Part shown: positions 13,843-20,992 of the stretch, piece after piece | Layout: the number at the start of each line of letters is the position of its first letter | How positions within the stretch are numbered: the stretch's first letter is position 1 | Assembly: GCA_004377275.1 (NCBI GenBank) | Contig: SOIC01000084.1 | Coordinates: 1 to 22,935, forward strand | Direction of reading: 5' to 3' | Source: Dehalococcoidia bacterium | Lineage (GTDB): Bacteria; Chloroflexota; Dehalococcoidia; E44-bin15 | Length of the DNA: 22,935 nucleotides | Notes under the pieces: model-generated | What the model saw: the letters and a program-made list of their open reading frames with translations, nothing else | Database searches by the model: none | Told to the model about the DNA's origin: nothing | Translations under genes and position numbers: made by a program

Positions 13843-14306
13843 AGACTTATAGAACGAAATCCTCGGACCTCACGCCCCAGTGGCATGTTTTCGATGCCTC
13901 GGGGAGGACCCTGGGTCGGCTGGCATCGGAGGTAGCCACACTGCTCTTGGGCAAACACAAGCCTACATACGCCCCTCACCTGAATACCGGGGACTTTGTC
14001 ATCGTGGTAAATGCGGCGAAGGTCAGGGTGACCGGTAACAAGGCTCAGCAAAAGATCTACTATCGTCATTCTAATTATCCCGGCGGACTCAAGGGCACCA
14101 CATTTGCCAAGATGATAGAGACTCACCCCACTCGGGTGATCGAATCTGCTGTGAAGGGGATGATTCCACACAATCGACTGGGCCGGGATATGATGAGGAG
14201 GCTTAAGGTCTATGCGGGAGATACGCATCCCCATCAAGCTCAGGTTGAGAAATCCAAGGGAGAGGACGCTTCAGATGGGGACGTACCGAAGAGGAGGCGT
14301 GGTTGA
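13839..14306 (+). CDS. rplM: 50S ribosomal protein L13
   Basis: 155 residues, about a dozen longer than the usual 142-147. L13 is an early-assembly 50S protein. Present are WHVFDASGRTLGRLASEVA, LLGKHKPTYAPHLNTGDFVIVVNA (13945-14013), KVRVTGNKAQQKIYYRHS, YPGGLK, and MIPHNRLGRDMMRRLKVYAG with HPHQAQ. After that, the tail EKSKGEDASDGDVPKRRRG is a short charged extension. The ATG overlaps the truA stop by four bases, and the TGA overlaps the TTG of rpsI by three, so the three genes look coupled. Confidence 0.96.
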   Translation: MKTYRTKSSDLTPQWHVFDASGRTLGRLASEVATLLLGKHKPTYAPHLNTGDFVIVVNAAKVRVTGNKAQQKIYYRHSNYPGGLKGTTFAKMIETHPTRVIESAVKGMIPHNRLGRDMMRRLKVYAGDTHPHQAQVEKSKGEDASDGDVPKRRRG

Positions 14307-14698
14307 ACGATAAGGGCTACTATTATGCCACGGGAAGAAGGAAAAACGCGGTGGCTCGTGTGAGGCTGTTTCCGGGGGCGGGCGCCGTTGTTATTAATGG
14401 AGAGCCCTATGAGAAGCTGATACCTCAGGAGAGGCTCAGGAAGGCGATCATGGAGCCGATGGTGGTAACCGATAGCCAGGAAAGGTTCAGTGTTAGCGTT
14501 AAGGTGACCGGGGGCGGGTATGTGGGGCAGGCCGGTGCCATCCGACACGGGATTGCCCGCGCCCTTGTGGTGGCTGATGGGAACCTGCGTCCACTACTGC
14601 GTAGTTATGGGCTGCTTACCCGTGACCCTCGAGTGAAGGAACGAAAGAAATACGGCCTGGTCCGTGCCCGCAAAGCAAAGCAATACACCAAGCGATAA
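14303..14698 (+). CDS. rpsI: 30S ribosomal protein S9
   Basis: 131 residues, normal for S9, whose C-terminal tail reaches the P-site tRNA. The match includes YYATGRRKNAVARVRLFPG, the GGGYVGQAGAIRHGIARAL core, and the C-terminal LLTRDPRVKERKKYGLVRARKAKQYTKR (14617-14695), whose last arginine contacts tRNA. The start is TTG at 14303, with GAGGAGG six to seven bases upstream. The stop TAA at 14696-14698 is only four bases from the stop of the convergent acyl-CoA dehydrogenase gene. Confidence 0.96.
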   Translation: MNDKGYYYATGRRKNAVARVRLFPGAGAVVINGEPYEKLIPQERLRKAIMEPMVVTDSQERFSVSVKVTGGGYVGQAGAIRHGIARALVVADGNLRPLLRSYGLLTRDPRVKERKKYGLVRARKAKQYTKR

Positions 14699-14702
14699 AA
14701 TC

Positions 14703-15902
14703 TCAGGCGCTCCTGGGTAGCCCCAGCCCCCTCTCAGCGATGATGTTGCGCAGGATCTCCGAGGTGCCCGCAGCGGTAAGCATGCCAATTGAGTTCATAT
14801 ACATATCCGCTATCGTTCCCTGGAGTGGAGCCCATTTTGAGCCTAGCCATAGCTGCCCATAGAGTCCCATAATTTGGGTCCCCACATTGGCCATCTGATG
14901 AAGGGTTTCGGAGGCGAACACCTTAATCATAGGAGCTTCATAACCGGGTATCCCCCCTTTTGTTTGCTGCCAAACGATGCGATAGCTCATCACGCGAGCG
15001 ATCTCGACCTCAATGGCTAGCTCCGCGAGCTTCTGCCTTATAGAGGGGTCTTTACCCAGGGGCTGCCCATTAACCTTGGTTTCCTTGGCAAACCTTACTA
15101 GTTCCTCGATGAGTCGCCGGGCGCCAGCAGCGAACATAACGCCCAGGGTCCTCTCGAAGGCCATGGCGATCATAGTATGATACCAGCCACGATTCTCCTC
15201 ACCTATCAAGTTCCTTTTGGGGACATGCACATTGTCGAAGAAGACCTCATTAAATAAGCGATGACCAGCCATGTTTAACAGGGGGCGTATTGTAATGCCC
15301 GGGGTCTTCATATCAACAAGGAGGAGACTGATGCCATGGTGCTTTTTCAAGGCGTCGGGATCGGTCCTGACAAGCAGCCAGCCCCAATCGGCAATATGAG
15401 CGGCGCTAGTCCATACCTTCTGCCCATTTATAATGTACTCATCCCTCTGGAGAACGGCATGGCACATCACATTAGCCATGTCCGAGCCAGCGCCGGGCTC
15501 GCTATACATGGTGCACCACCATTTCTCCCCAGCGGCCAGTGGCGGCAGATGTTCATTCTTCTGTTCCTGAGTGCCCAGAAGAAGCAGGGTGGGGCCAACC
15601 CAGGTTATCCCGCCGACGCCCATATCTATACCGGGCAATTGGTGATAGGCTGCCTCCTCCTTAAAGATCATGTGCTCAATTGCAGAGGCCTCCAGCCCGC
15701 CGTACTCTCTAGGCCAGTTCATGGCGAGCCATTTCTTTTCCCCCAACTTCTTTGCTACCTGCTTGGTTAATTCAAAGTTCTGGGGATCAAACTCGGTCTC
15801 CAGATCTCCCCAATATCCTGATGGCAATTGAAGCTCCTGCTTGATAAAATGTTGCACCTCCTGGCGAAATGCTTCTTCCTCTGGGGTAAATCTAAAATCC
15901 AT
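14703..15902 (-). CDS. Acyl-CoA dehydrogenase family protein
   Basis: 399 residues, full length for an FAD-dependent acyl-CoA dehydrogenase, which introduces a trans-2 double bond into acyl-CoA and passes electrons to ETF. The order is normal: an N-terminal helical domain (FTPEEEAFRQEVQHFI), the FAD/substrate beta domain (MYSEPGAGSDMANV at about 132-145; NGQKVWTSAAHIADW), and the C-terminal helices ending AAGTSEILRNIIAERGLGLP. The glutamate used by medium-chain enzymes, just before that GTSEI, is alanine here (A378). E250 in MAFERTLG aligns with the base of the isovaleryl/long-chain type. AAAGGGG precedes the ATG. The substrate cannot be told; branched, steroid-like or CoA-thioester aromatic acids are possible. 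It is an odd last gene for a sugar-phosphate operon. Confidence 0.92.
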   Translation of the reverse strand: MDFRFTPEEEAFRQEVQHFIKQELQLPSGYWGDLETEFDPQNFELTKQVAKKLGEKKWLAMNWPREYGGLEASAIEHMIFKEEAAYHQLPGIDMGVGGITWVGPTLLLLGTQEQKNEHLPPLAAGEKWWCTMYSEPGAGSDMANVMCHAVLQRDEYIINGQKVWTSAAHIADWGWLLVRTDPDALKKHHGISLLLVDMKTPGITIRPLLNMAGHRLFNEVFFDNVHVPKRNLIGEENRGWYHTMIAMAFERTLGVMFAAGARRLIEELVRFAKETKVNGQPLGKDPSIRQKLAELAIEVEIARVMSYRIVWQQTKGGIPGYEAPMIKVFASETLHQMANVGTQIMGLYGQLWLGSKWAPLQGTIADMYMNSIGMLTAAGTSEILRNIIAERGLGLPRSA

Positions 15903-15942
15903 ACCGGTACCCCTTTCTGCAGAACTGCTTTCTATTTCAGTA

Positions 15943-17010
15943 CTACATCTCGGCTTCAGCGAGTCGTCCCTTCAGATAATCGATAGCGGCCACTGGGGAG
16001 GGGTCAACCCCATTCAGTAGTGCCAGGTAGTAGCTAATATAGTCGCCCAGCAGCACCGAGCTCATCATCTGGCTCAGCGGGCTATCACCTTTAGCGTCAG
16101 TCACCTCATGGGTAATCCCAGCCTCGGTGAGGAGCTCACCGGTAACCTTATAGCGGATCAGGATGCGGGGATGAAGTAAAGTGGAGCGCAGCATTATAAC
16201 GAAGGCCTTTTGGCCAAGCCAGGAGGGATATCTATAGCCGACCACAGCATTGTGGTTCAGCTCAGGAAAGCACTCAGCGAAGGCCCAGACCTTGCTGCAC
16301 TCATTTAACTGGGTCTTCCAACGATAGGCCACCTTGGAGAGGATACCTGCCCCATAGACAATAACCAAACGCCCCGAAAGCTTGGTGGCTAACTGCTTGG
16401 CCGGGTTTGCCTTGAGCGAGACACCCTTGTCCAGACTTAGCGATAACTCCTCAAGAACTCTTATCGTTTCATCTACATCCTGCGACTCGATAGCGATAAG
16501 CCCCAGCTTTTGAAAAAAGGCCAGGAGCGAAAAGAAGCTGTAACCGAAGGCGGCGCGGGGCTCAGCTTTATAGTGGAAGGTGAACACGGGAATACCCTTT
16601 TCTGCAGAGAGGGTCTGTAATCTGCCCCCGGTTGTGATCGCCAGCTTCTTGGCGGGTGTCTGCAGAGCCTGGGAAAAAGCGGAGAGCGTCTCCTCGGTGT
16701 TACCGGAATAGCTGGAGGCGATGACTAAGGTCCGCTCATCAACAGGTTTGGGTAGATGGTAGTCCCGATTCACCAGAACGGTAGTCTTACCCTCCGTCAT
16801 AGTCAGTGCACGCACCAGGTCACCGCCGATAGCGGATCCCCCCATTCCCAGGATTACTACCTTGTCCACATTGGAGTAATCAGAGGGCAGAGGGAGGTCG
16901 AGAGCGCTCTGCCATGCCTGAAGACACTGCTGAGGCAATTCGCTGATTCGCCCTATCATATTAGAGAGATCAAGTCTCTTGTAGACATCGGCGGCATCTA
17001 GATTTGCCAT
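15943..17010 (-). CDS. Bifunctional phosphoglucose/phosphomannose isomerase
   Basis: 355 residues, the size of the archaeal/bacterial dual-specificity PGI/PMI family. It interconverts glucose-6-phosphate or mannose-6-phosphate with fructose-6-phosphate. The SIS domain is clear: VVILGMGGSAIGGDLVRAL near residues 51-69 and ASSYSGNTEETLSAF near 99-113, followed by a second domain with YGAGILSKVAYRWKTQLNE and ECFPELNHNAVVGY containing the catalytic Glu and His candidates. The C-terminal part resembles the PGI/PMI-specific domain. The ATG is three bases after the mutase stop. With the mutase and nucleotidyltransferase upstream, it plausibly supplies mannose-6-phosphate for GDP-mannose synthesis. 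Chain and active-site motifs look intact. Confidence 0.9.
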   Translation of the reverse strand: MANLDAADVYKRLDLSNMIGRISELPQQCLQAWQSALDLPLPSDYSNVDKVVILGMGGSAIGGDLVRALTMTEGKTTVLVNRDYHLPKPVDERTLVIASSYSGNTEETLSAFSQALQTPAKKLAITTGGRLQTLSAEKGIPVFTFHYKAEPRAAFGYSFFSLLAFFQKLGLIAIESQDVDETIRVLEELSLSLDKGVSLKANPAKQLATKLSGRLVIVYGAGILSKVAYRWKTQLNECSKVWAFAECFPELNHNAVVGYRYPSWLGQKAFVIMLRSTLLHPRILIRYKVTGELLTEAGITHEVTDAKGDSPLSQMMSSVLLGDYISYYLALLNGVDPSPVAAIDYLKGRLAEAEM

Positions 17011-17013
17011 GAT

Positions 17014-18438
17014 CTAAACCCCCGCCATTCTTCTTCCCGCGGCGAGGAGCCCCTTGACCCGGGCGGTGCTATCGCTCTCGGCGTAGATGCGAAGAATAGG
17101 CTCGGTCCCCGAAAAGCGGATGAGCAGCCAGGTGCGATCCGCCAGCAAGAAGCGGAAGCCATCACTGGTATCTGACCCGGTAACCGTGGTATTCTCGATA
17201 TGGCTGGGCTTGCTCATGGAAAGGCGATGGGTGATTGCCTCACGTTCCCCCGCGGGGAATTCGATGTCAATACGCTCGTAGTAGTGGGGCCCCACCTTGC
17301 TGAAGAGGTAATCTATTAGTTGTGAGGGGCTCTTTTGCTCCCTGACCATCAGGTCGAGAAAGAGGAGGCCGGAGAGGATTCCATCGCGATCCGGTATATG
17401 GCTGCGGAAGGCAAAGCCTCCGCTTTCTTCACCTCCGATCAGGGCACCCTCGGCGAGCATCTTTGGCGCCACATACTTGAAGCCCACGGGGGTTTCGTGG
17501 ACCGGCACCCCATAAAGCTCCCCTAATCGATAGAGCATGCTGGTCGATGTTATCGTCTTGATGATGGCGCCACGCTGGTCGCAAACCTCCAGAAGGTATA
17601 GGGCAAGCAGTGCAAAGACCTGAAGGGGGGTGAGAAATTCTCCCTGCTCATCTACGATGCCGATGCGGTCGGCATCGCCATCGGTGGCCAGGCCCACGCT
17701 GGCTCCTTCCCCTTTCACTTTCGCGGAAAGCTCAATCAGGTTTGATGCTATGGGCTCGGGCTGGAGGCCAGGGAATAGCGGATTTCGCTCGCCATGTATC
17801 TCGGTGACCTCCGTGGTGCCCCCGCTCAGAATACTACGAAAGTATCCTATCCCCGCCCCGTACATCGAATCCACCATCACCTTCAGTCCGCTCTGACGCA
17901 GCCTCTCCAGGTCAACCAGCTCCCCGATATGATGAATATAGGGAAGGGAAGGGTCGAACCTCGCAACTATTCCCTCCTTTAGTGCTTGATCCAGGGGCAT
18001 CTGCTTCACTATACCACTGGCCTGGATTCGGGAGATATGCCTCTCAAGCTCGGTGATAACCTCTGGAGAGGCGCTGCGGGCGCTTTCCAGCTTGTACTTG
18101 AAGCCATTCCATGATGCCGGGTTATGGCTGGCAGTGATCACGATCGCTCCACCAGCCTGTTTCACCAGGATGGCGTAACTAATTAGCGGTATGGGGGTGG
18201 CCTCTTGGCAAAGGTGAACCCCGATCCCATTGGCGGCAGCAACCTCGGCGGCGGCGGCAGCGAAATCCTCGGAGGCGAACCTGGTATCATAACCCACAAT
18301 CAGGCCTCGAGGGGCAAGACCCGCACCATTAAGGTAATCGGCTACGCTCTGGGCACATACCCTCACGTTATCAAAGGTGAAATCATCGGCGATAACCCCT
18401 CGCCAGCCATCGGTGCCAAATCTAATGGGAGCGGCCAA
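17014..18438 (-). CDS. Phosphomannomutase/phosphoglucomutase (alpha-D-phosphohexomutase)
   Basis: 474 residues, typical of the four-domain phosphohexomutase superfamily, moving phosphate between C6 and C1 of mannose or glucose. RFGTDGWRGVI is at the N-terminus, the phosphoserine loop TASHNP near residue 104, the magnesium loop TDGDADR near 253-258, the sugar-specificity loop GGEESGG near 336-341, and the phosphate-binding RFSGTEP near 440. The GEESGG loop does not decide between glucose and mannose; the neighbouring PGI/PMI favours a dual role. The start is TTG at 18438 with GAGAAAGGG upstream; alignment to the family start supports it. It follows the broken epimerase by 36 bases. Confidence 0.93.
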   Translation of the reverse strand: MAAPIRFGTDGWRGVIADDFTFDNVRVCAQSVADYLNGAGLAPRGLIVGYDTRFASEDFAAAAAEVAAANGIGVHLCQEATPIPLISYAILVKQAGGAIVITASHNPASWNGFKYKLESARSASPEVITELERHISRIQASGIVKQMPLDQALKEGIVARFDPSLPYIHHIGELVDLERLRQSGLKVMVDSMYGAGIGYFRSILSGGTTEVTEIHGERNPLFPGLQPEPIASNLIELSAKVKGEGASVGLATDGDADRIGIVDEQGEFLTPLQVFALLALYLLEVCDQRGAIIKTITSTSMLYRLGELYGVPVHETPVGFKYVAPKMLAEGALIGGEESGGFAFRSHIPDRDGILSGLLFLDLMVREQKSPSQLIDYLFSKVGPHYYERIDIEFPAGEREAITHRLSMSKPSHIENTTVTGSDTSDGFRFLLADRTWLLIRFSGTEPILRIYAESDSTARVKGLLAAGRRMAGV

Positions 18439-18460
18439 TTTAAACCCTTTCTCGCTAATA

Positions 18461-18489
18461 GTTTGGGAGGTCCTTCAGACCTCCAAACC
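18461..18489 (-). other. Inverted repeat (hairpin) around the epimerase-stump stop codon
   Basis: On the + strand, arms 18466-18472 (GGAGGTC) and 18478-18484 (GACCTCC) pair perfectly over a five-base loop CTTCA. Four more pairs (TTTG with CAAA) form if one base is bulged, giving about 11 pairs. The loop contains the TGA of the truncated epimerase frame. No T-run follows on the - strand, so it is not a standard intrinsic terminator. It could be a deletion scar, a transcript-stability element, or chance. Confidence 0.55.
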
Positions 18490-18561
18490 TTCCCTTTTAA
18501 GCAGATATTCCGCAAGATGACTGCCTGCCATCCCGGTAACACCAGTGATAAAGATGCGCAT
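18475..18561 (-). pseudogene. NAD-dependent epimerase/dehydratase, N-terminal remnant
   Basis: 28 codons from ATG 18561 to TGA 18475-18477, reading MRIFITGVTGMAGSHLAEYL and ending KREGLEV. This is the first beta strand, the glycine-rich TGxxGxxG NAD(P)-binding turn and the first helix of the extended short-chain dehydrogenase family (GDP-mannose 4,6-dehydratase or related, normally about 300-345 residues). Then a stop occurs and nothing in the three frames up to the mutase resembles the missing part. A very good ribosome-binding site (AGGAAGG, five bases before ATG) remains. The most likely reading is a gene that lost its body by deletion; assembly error or a rare retained minigene are alternatives. 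Confidence 0.75.
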
Positions 18562-18581
18562 CTTTACCTTCCTGTAGGTTT

Positions 18582-19679
18582 TTAAGAGGAGTGCTTTTCC
18601 TCGGGCCAAACCTTGGTGCCCTGACCCAATCTCTGATCGCTCTCCACTATCACACTGCTGCCCAGGACGCAACCCTCCCCAACCTGAGTTCGTTCTCCAA
18701 TAACTACATTTTCCCCGATCACACAATTCTTGAGCGACACCCCTTGGCCGAGGTGAGTGTTTTGCCAAACTACTGACCCCTCAATAAGGCTATCCGCCCC
18801 GATTCTGCAATCTTGACCGATGGCGCACGGCCCTTTTATCCGCGCCCTGGAACCAATAACGCAGTTTCTGCCCATTACCAACGGCCCCTCAAGCTCAGCC
18901 TGGGGTTGGATGTCACTGCCCTCCTCAACCCATATCCCCTCGCCAGCAGGCTCACCGGGGAAGCGCCTATTTATCCGTCCCATGAGCAGGTCATGGTGAA
19001 GCTTCAGGTATTTCTCGGGGGTCCCAATGTCGATCCAATATGCATCGGATTGGTAGCCGTACATTGGATCGCCGCGCTCCAGAAGAAGGGGGAAGAGCCC
19101 TTGCTCAAAGGTGAAGCTCAATCCTTTGGGGATGTAGTTTAGCACCTCAGGCGCAAGGATGTAAGCACCGGCGTTGATCATATTGGTGGTCACTGTGCCC
19201 CGGCGCGGTTTCTCGATAAAACGCTCCACCCTCCCCTCATTGTTGGTCTCAACCACTCCATATATGGTGGGATCCTCCACTGGCGTTAGTGCGATTGTGA
19301 CCTTTGATCCCCGCTGCCGGTGGAACTCCATCATCGCCGTAAGGTCGATGTCGGTAAATATATCCCCGTTAAAGACATAGAAGGTACCATCAAGACGCTC
19401 TGCAACGTTTTTCACTGCCCCCGCGGTTCCCAGGGGGGATTCCTCCAGTGCATAGGTTAGTTTTATTCCGAAGTTGCTGCCATCGCCAAAATAGCGCTGG
19501 GTACGATCTGGAAGGTAGCAGAGGGTCAGGATAATGTCATCGATGCTGTGCCCCTTCAGGTATTCGGTCATGTGCTCCAAGAATGGCCTGTTCGCAATAG
19601 GCACCATAGACTTGGGTGTATTAAAGGTAAGGGGGCGAAGCCTTGTCCCCTCACCGCCGACCAAGACCACCGCCTTCAC
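18582..19679 (-). CDS. Sugar-phosphate nucleotidyltransferase with left-handed beta-helix C-terminus (GDP-mannose pyrophosphorylase-like)
   Basis: 365 residues. The N-terminal Rossmann-like nucleotidyltransferase domain starts MKAVVLVGGEGTRLRPLT, the GGxGTRLxPLT pyrophosphorylase signature, with PKSMVPIANRPFLEHM, the metal/uridine-side FNGDIF and FIEKP motifs. From about residue 255 the chain has hexapeptide repeats (VIGSRARIKGPCAIGQDCRIG, 18810-18872 region; VVIGERTQVGEG) of a left-handed beta-helix. This architecture is typical of mannose-1-phosphate guanylyltransferase of the GMPP type, though glucose-1-phosphate thymidylyl- or uridylyltransferase cannot be excluded from sequence alone. 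The start is GTG 19679 after GAAAGGTG. It is the first gene after the 19727-19755 promoter candidate. Confidence 0.88.
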   Translation of the reverse strand: MKAVVLVGGEGTRLRPLTFNTPKSMVPIANRPFLEHMTEYLKGHSIDDIILTLCYLPDRTQRYFGDGSNFGIKLTYALEESPLGTAGAVKNVAERLDGTFYVFNGDIFTDIDLTAMMEFHRQRGSKVTIALTPVEDPTIYGVVETNNEGRVERFIEKPRRGTVTTNMINAGAYILAPEVLNYIPKGLSFTFEQGLFPLLLERGDPMYGYQSDAYWIDIGTPEKYLKLHHDLLMGRINRRFPGEPAGEGIWVEEGSDIQPQAELEGPLVMGRNCVIGSRARIKGPCAIGQDCRIGADSLIEGSVVWQNTHLGQGVSLKNCVIGENVVIGERTQVGEGCVLGSSVIVESDQRLGQGTKVWPEEKHSS

Positions 19680-19726
19680 CTTTTCACCTTTCTCCGCCGC
19701 ATGCTCCCGGATTTAGCCTTATTCAT

Positions 19727-19755
19727 ACTTTAGCCAGTTGTGGGGCGTGCGTCAA
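19727..19755 (-). promoter_or_regulatory. Candidate sigma-70-type promoter upstream of the sugar-nucleotide genes
   Basis: Reading the - strand, TTGACG (19755-19750) is followed after exactly 17 bases by TAAAGT (19732-19727). The -35 box matches consensus TTGACA at five of six positions and the -10 box matches TATAAT at four of six. It starts three bases after the metK stop and would place a transcript start near 19720, about 40 bases before the nucleotidyltransferase GTG. No terminator for metK is visible, so read-through may add to expression. Confidence 0.55.
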
Positions 19756-19757
19756 CT

Positions 19758-20975
19758 CTAGGCTCGCCCTTTAAGCCCGGCCTCGGCCCTGAGAGTGGCG
19801 GCCTTATCGGTCTTTTCCCATGGGACATCGATATCGGTGCGACCGAAATGACCGTAGCTGGCGGTCTGCCTGTAGATGGGACGCCGTAACTGCATGGACT
19901 CAATGATGGCCCCTGGTCGAAGGTCGAAGTGCTTATGGATCAGGTCAATAATAACATCATCGGGAACCTTCCCGGTGCCGAAGGTCTCTATACAGATGGA
20001 GAGGGGGCGCGCTACTCCGATGGCATAAGAGACCTGGAGTTCGAGGCGATCGGCGAGACCCGCCGCCACCAGGTTCTTGGCGACATATCTTGCCGCATAG
20101 GCGGCGGAGCGATCCACTTTGGTGGGGTCCTTTCCTGAAAAGGCTCCGCCGCCGTGTCTGGCGATACCACCATAGGTATCGACCAGTATCTTACGCCCGG
20201 TGAGCCCGGCATCGCCCATTGGGCCACCGGTCACGAAGCGACCGGTGGCGTTGACATAAAACTTCGTCCCATCGTCCAGCAGGTCTAGGGGAAGAACCGG
20301 CTTGATAACATGCTCTATGATATCTTGTTTGATGGTTTCATGATTGGATTTGGGGTCGTGCTGGGCAGCGATGAGCACGGTATCTATACGCTTGGGAACG
20401 CCTTTAGAATACTCCACCGTAACCTGTGATTTGCCGTCAGGACGCAGATAGTGCAGGGTGCCATCTTTCCGCACCTCGGCGAGGCGCTTGCATAGCTTAT
20501 GGGCCAGGGAGATGGTAAGGGGCATGAGCTCGGGGGTCTCGTTGCAGGCAAAGCCCACCATCATTCCCTGGTCACCAGCGCCCAATATATCGATCTCATC
20601 CTTGCCGTTCTCTTCTCTGGTCTCCAGCGCTTTGTCTACCCCCATGGCGATATCCTTTGACTGCTCCTTGATGGAGACCATCACACCGCAGGTATCGCAG
20701 TCAAATCCGTACTTGGCGCGGGTATAACCCACGTCACGCAATACCTTGCGCACGATGTCCTGTATCTCTACATAGCAGTCGGTGGTAATCTCTCCCAAGA
20801 CGATAACTAAGCCGGTGGTCACGGCGGTCTCGCAAGCCACCCTCGCCATCGGGTCGTAGGTCAGGATTTCATCAAGTACAGCATCGGATATCTGGTCACA
20901 GAGCTTATCGGGATGGCCTTCGGTAACCGACTCAGAAGTGAGAAACAGTGAAGGCGCAGTCATAAATGTTGTCAT
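19758..20975 (-). CDS. metK: S-adenosylmethionine synthetase
   Basis: 405 residues, normal. It makes S-adenosylmethionine from methionine and ATP. Family motifs: TSESVTEGHPDKLCDQISDAV, the GAGDQG hexapeptide (GAGDQGMMVGFA), and GGGAFSGKDPTKVDRSAAYAARY (positions 20144-20076 in reverse), the glycine/lysine active-site loop. The frame is open to 21011, overlapping ahcY, but AAGGAG five bases before ATG 20975 and family alignment fix the start there; it lies 17 bases after ahcY. Grouping with ahcY places synthesis and recycling of the methyl donor in one transcript. Confidence 0.97.
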   Translation of the reverse strand: MTTFMTAPSLFLTSESVTEGHPDKLCDQISDAVLDEILTYDPMARVACETAVTTGLVIVLGEITTDCYVEIQDIVRKVLRDVGYTRAKYGFDCDTCGVMVSIKEQSKDIAMGVDKALETREENGKDEIDILGAGDQGMMVGFACNETPELMPLTISLAHKLCKRLAEVRKDGTLHYLRPDGKSQVTVEYSKGVPKRIDTVLIAAQHDPKSNHETIKQDIIEHVIKPVLPLDLLDDGTKFYVNATGRFVTGGPMGDAGLTGRKILVDTYGGIARHGGGAFSGKDPTKVDRSAAYAARYVAKNLVAAGLADRLELQVSYAIGVARPLSICIETFGTGKVPDDVIIDLIHKHFDLRPGAIIESMQLRRPIYRQTASYGHFGRTDIDVPWEKTDKAATLRAEAGLKGRA

Positions 20976-20992
20976 TTTGTCTCCTTTTCTAT

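Noticed and set aside
14702..14717. Possible intrinsic terminator between rpsI and the acyl-CoA dehydrogenase gene
   Set aside because: The stem is only about six pairs with one G-T pair, and neither strand has a T-run after it, so I list it only as a weak candidate.
15336..15770. 144-codon frame on the + strand inside the acyl-CoA dehydrogenase gene
   Set aside because: The minus-strand protein has strong family motifs across the same bases; the + frame shows none.
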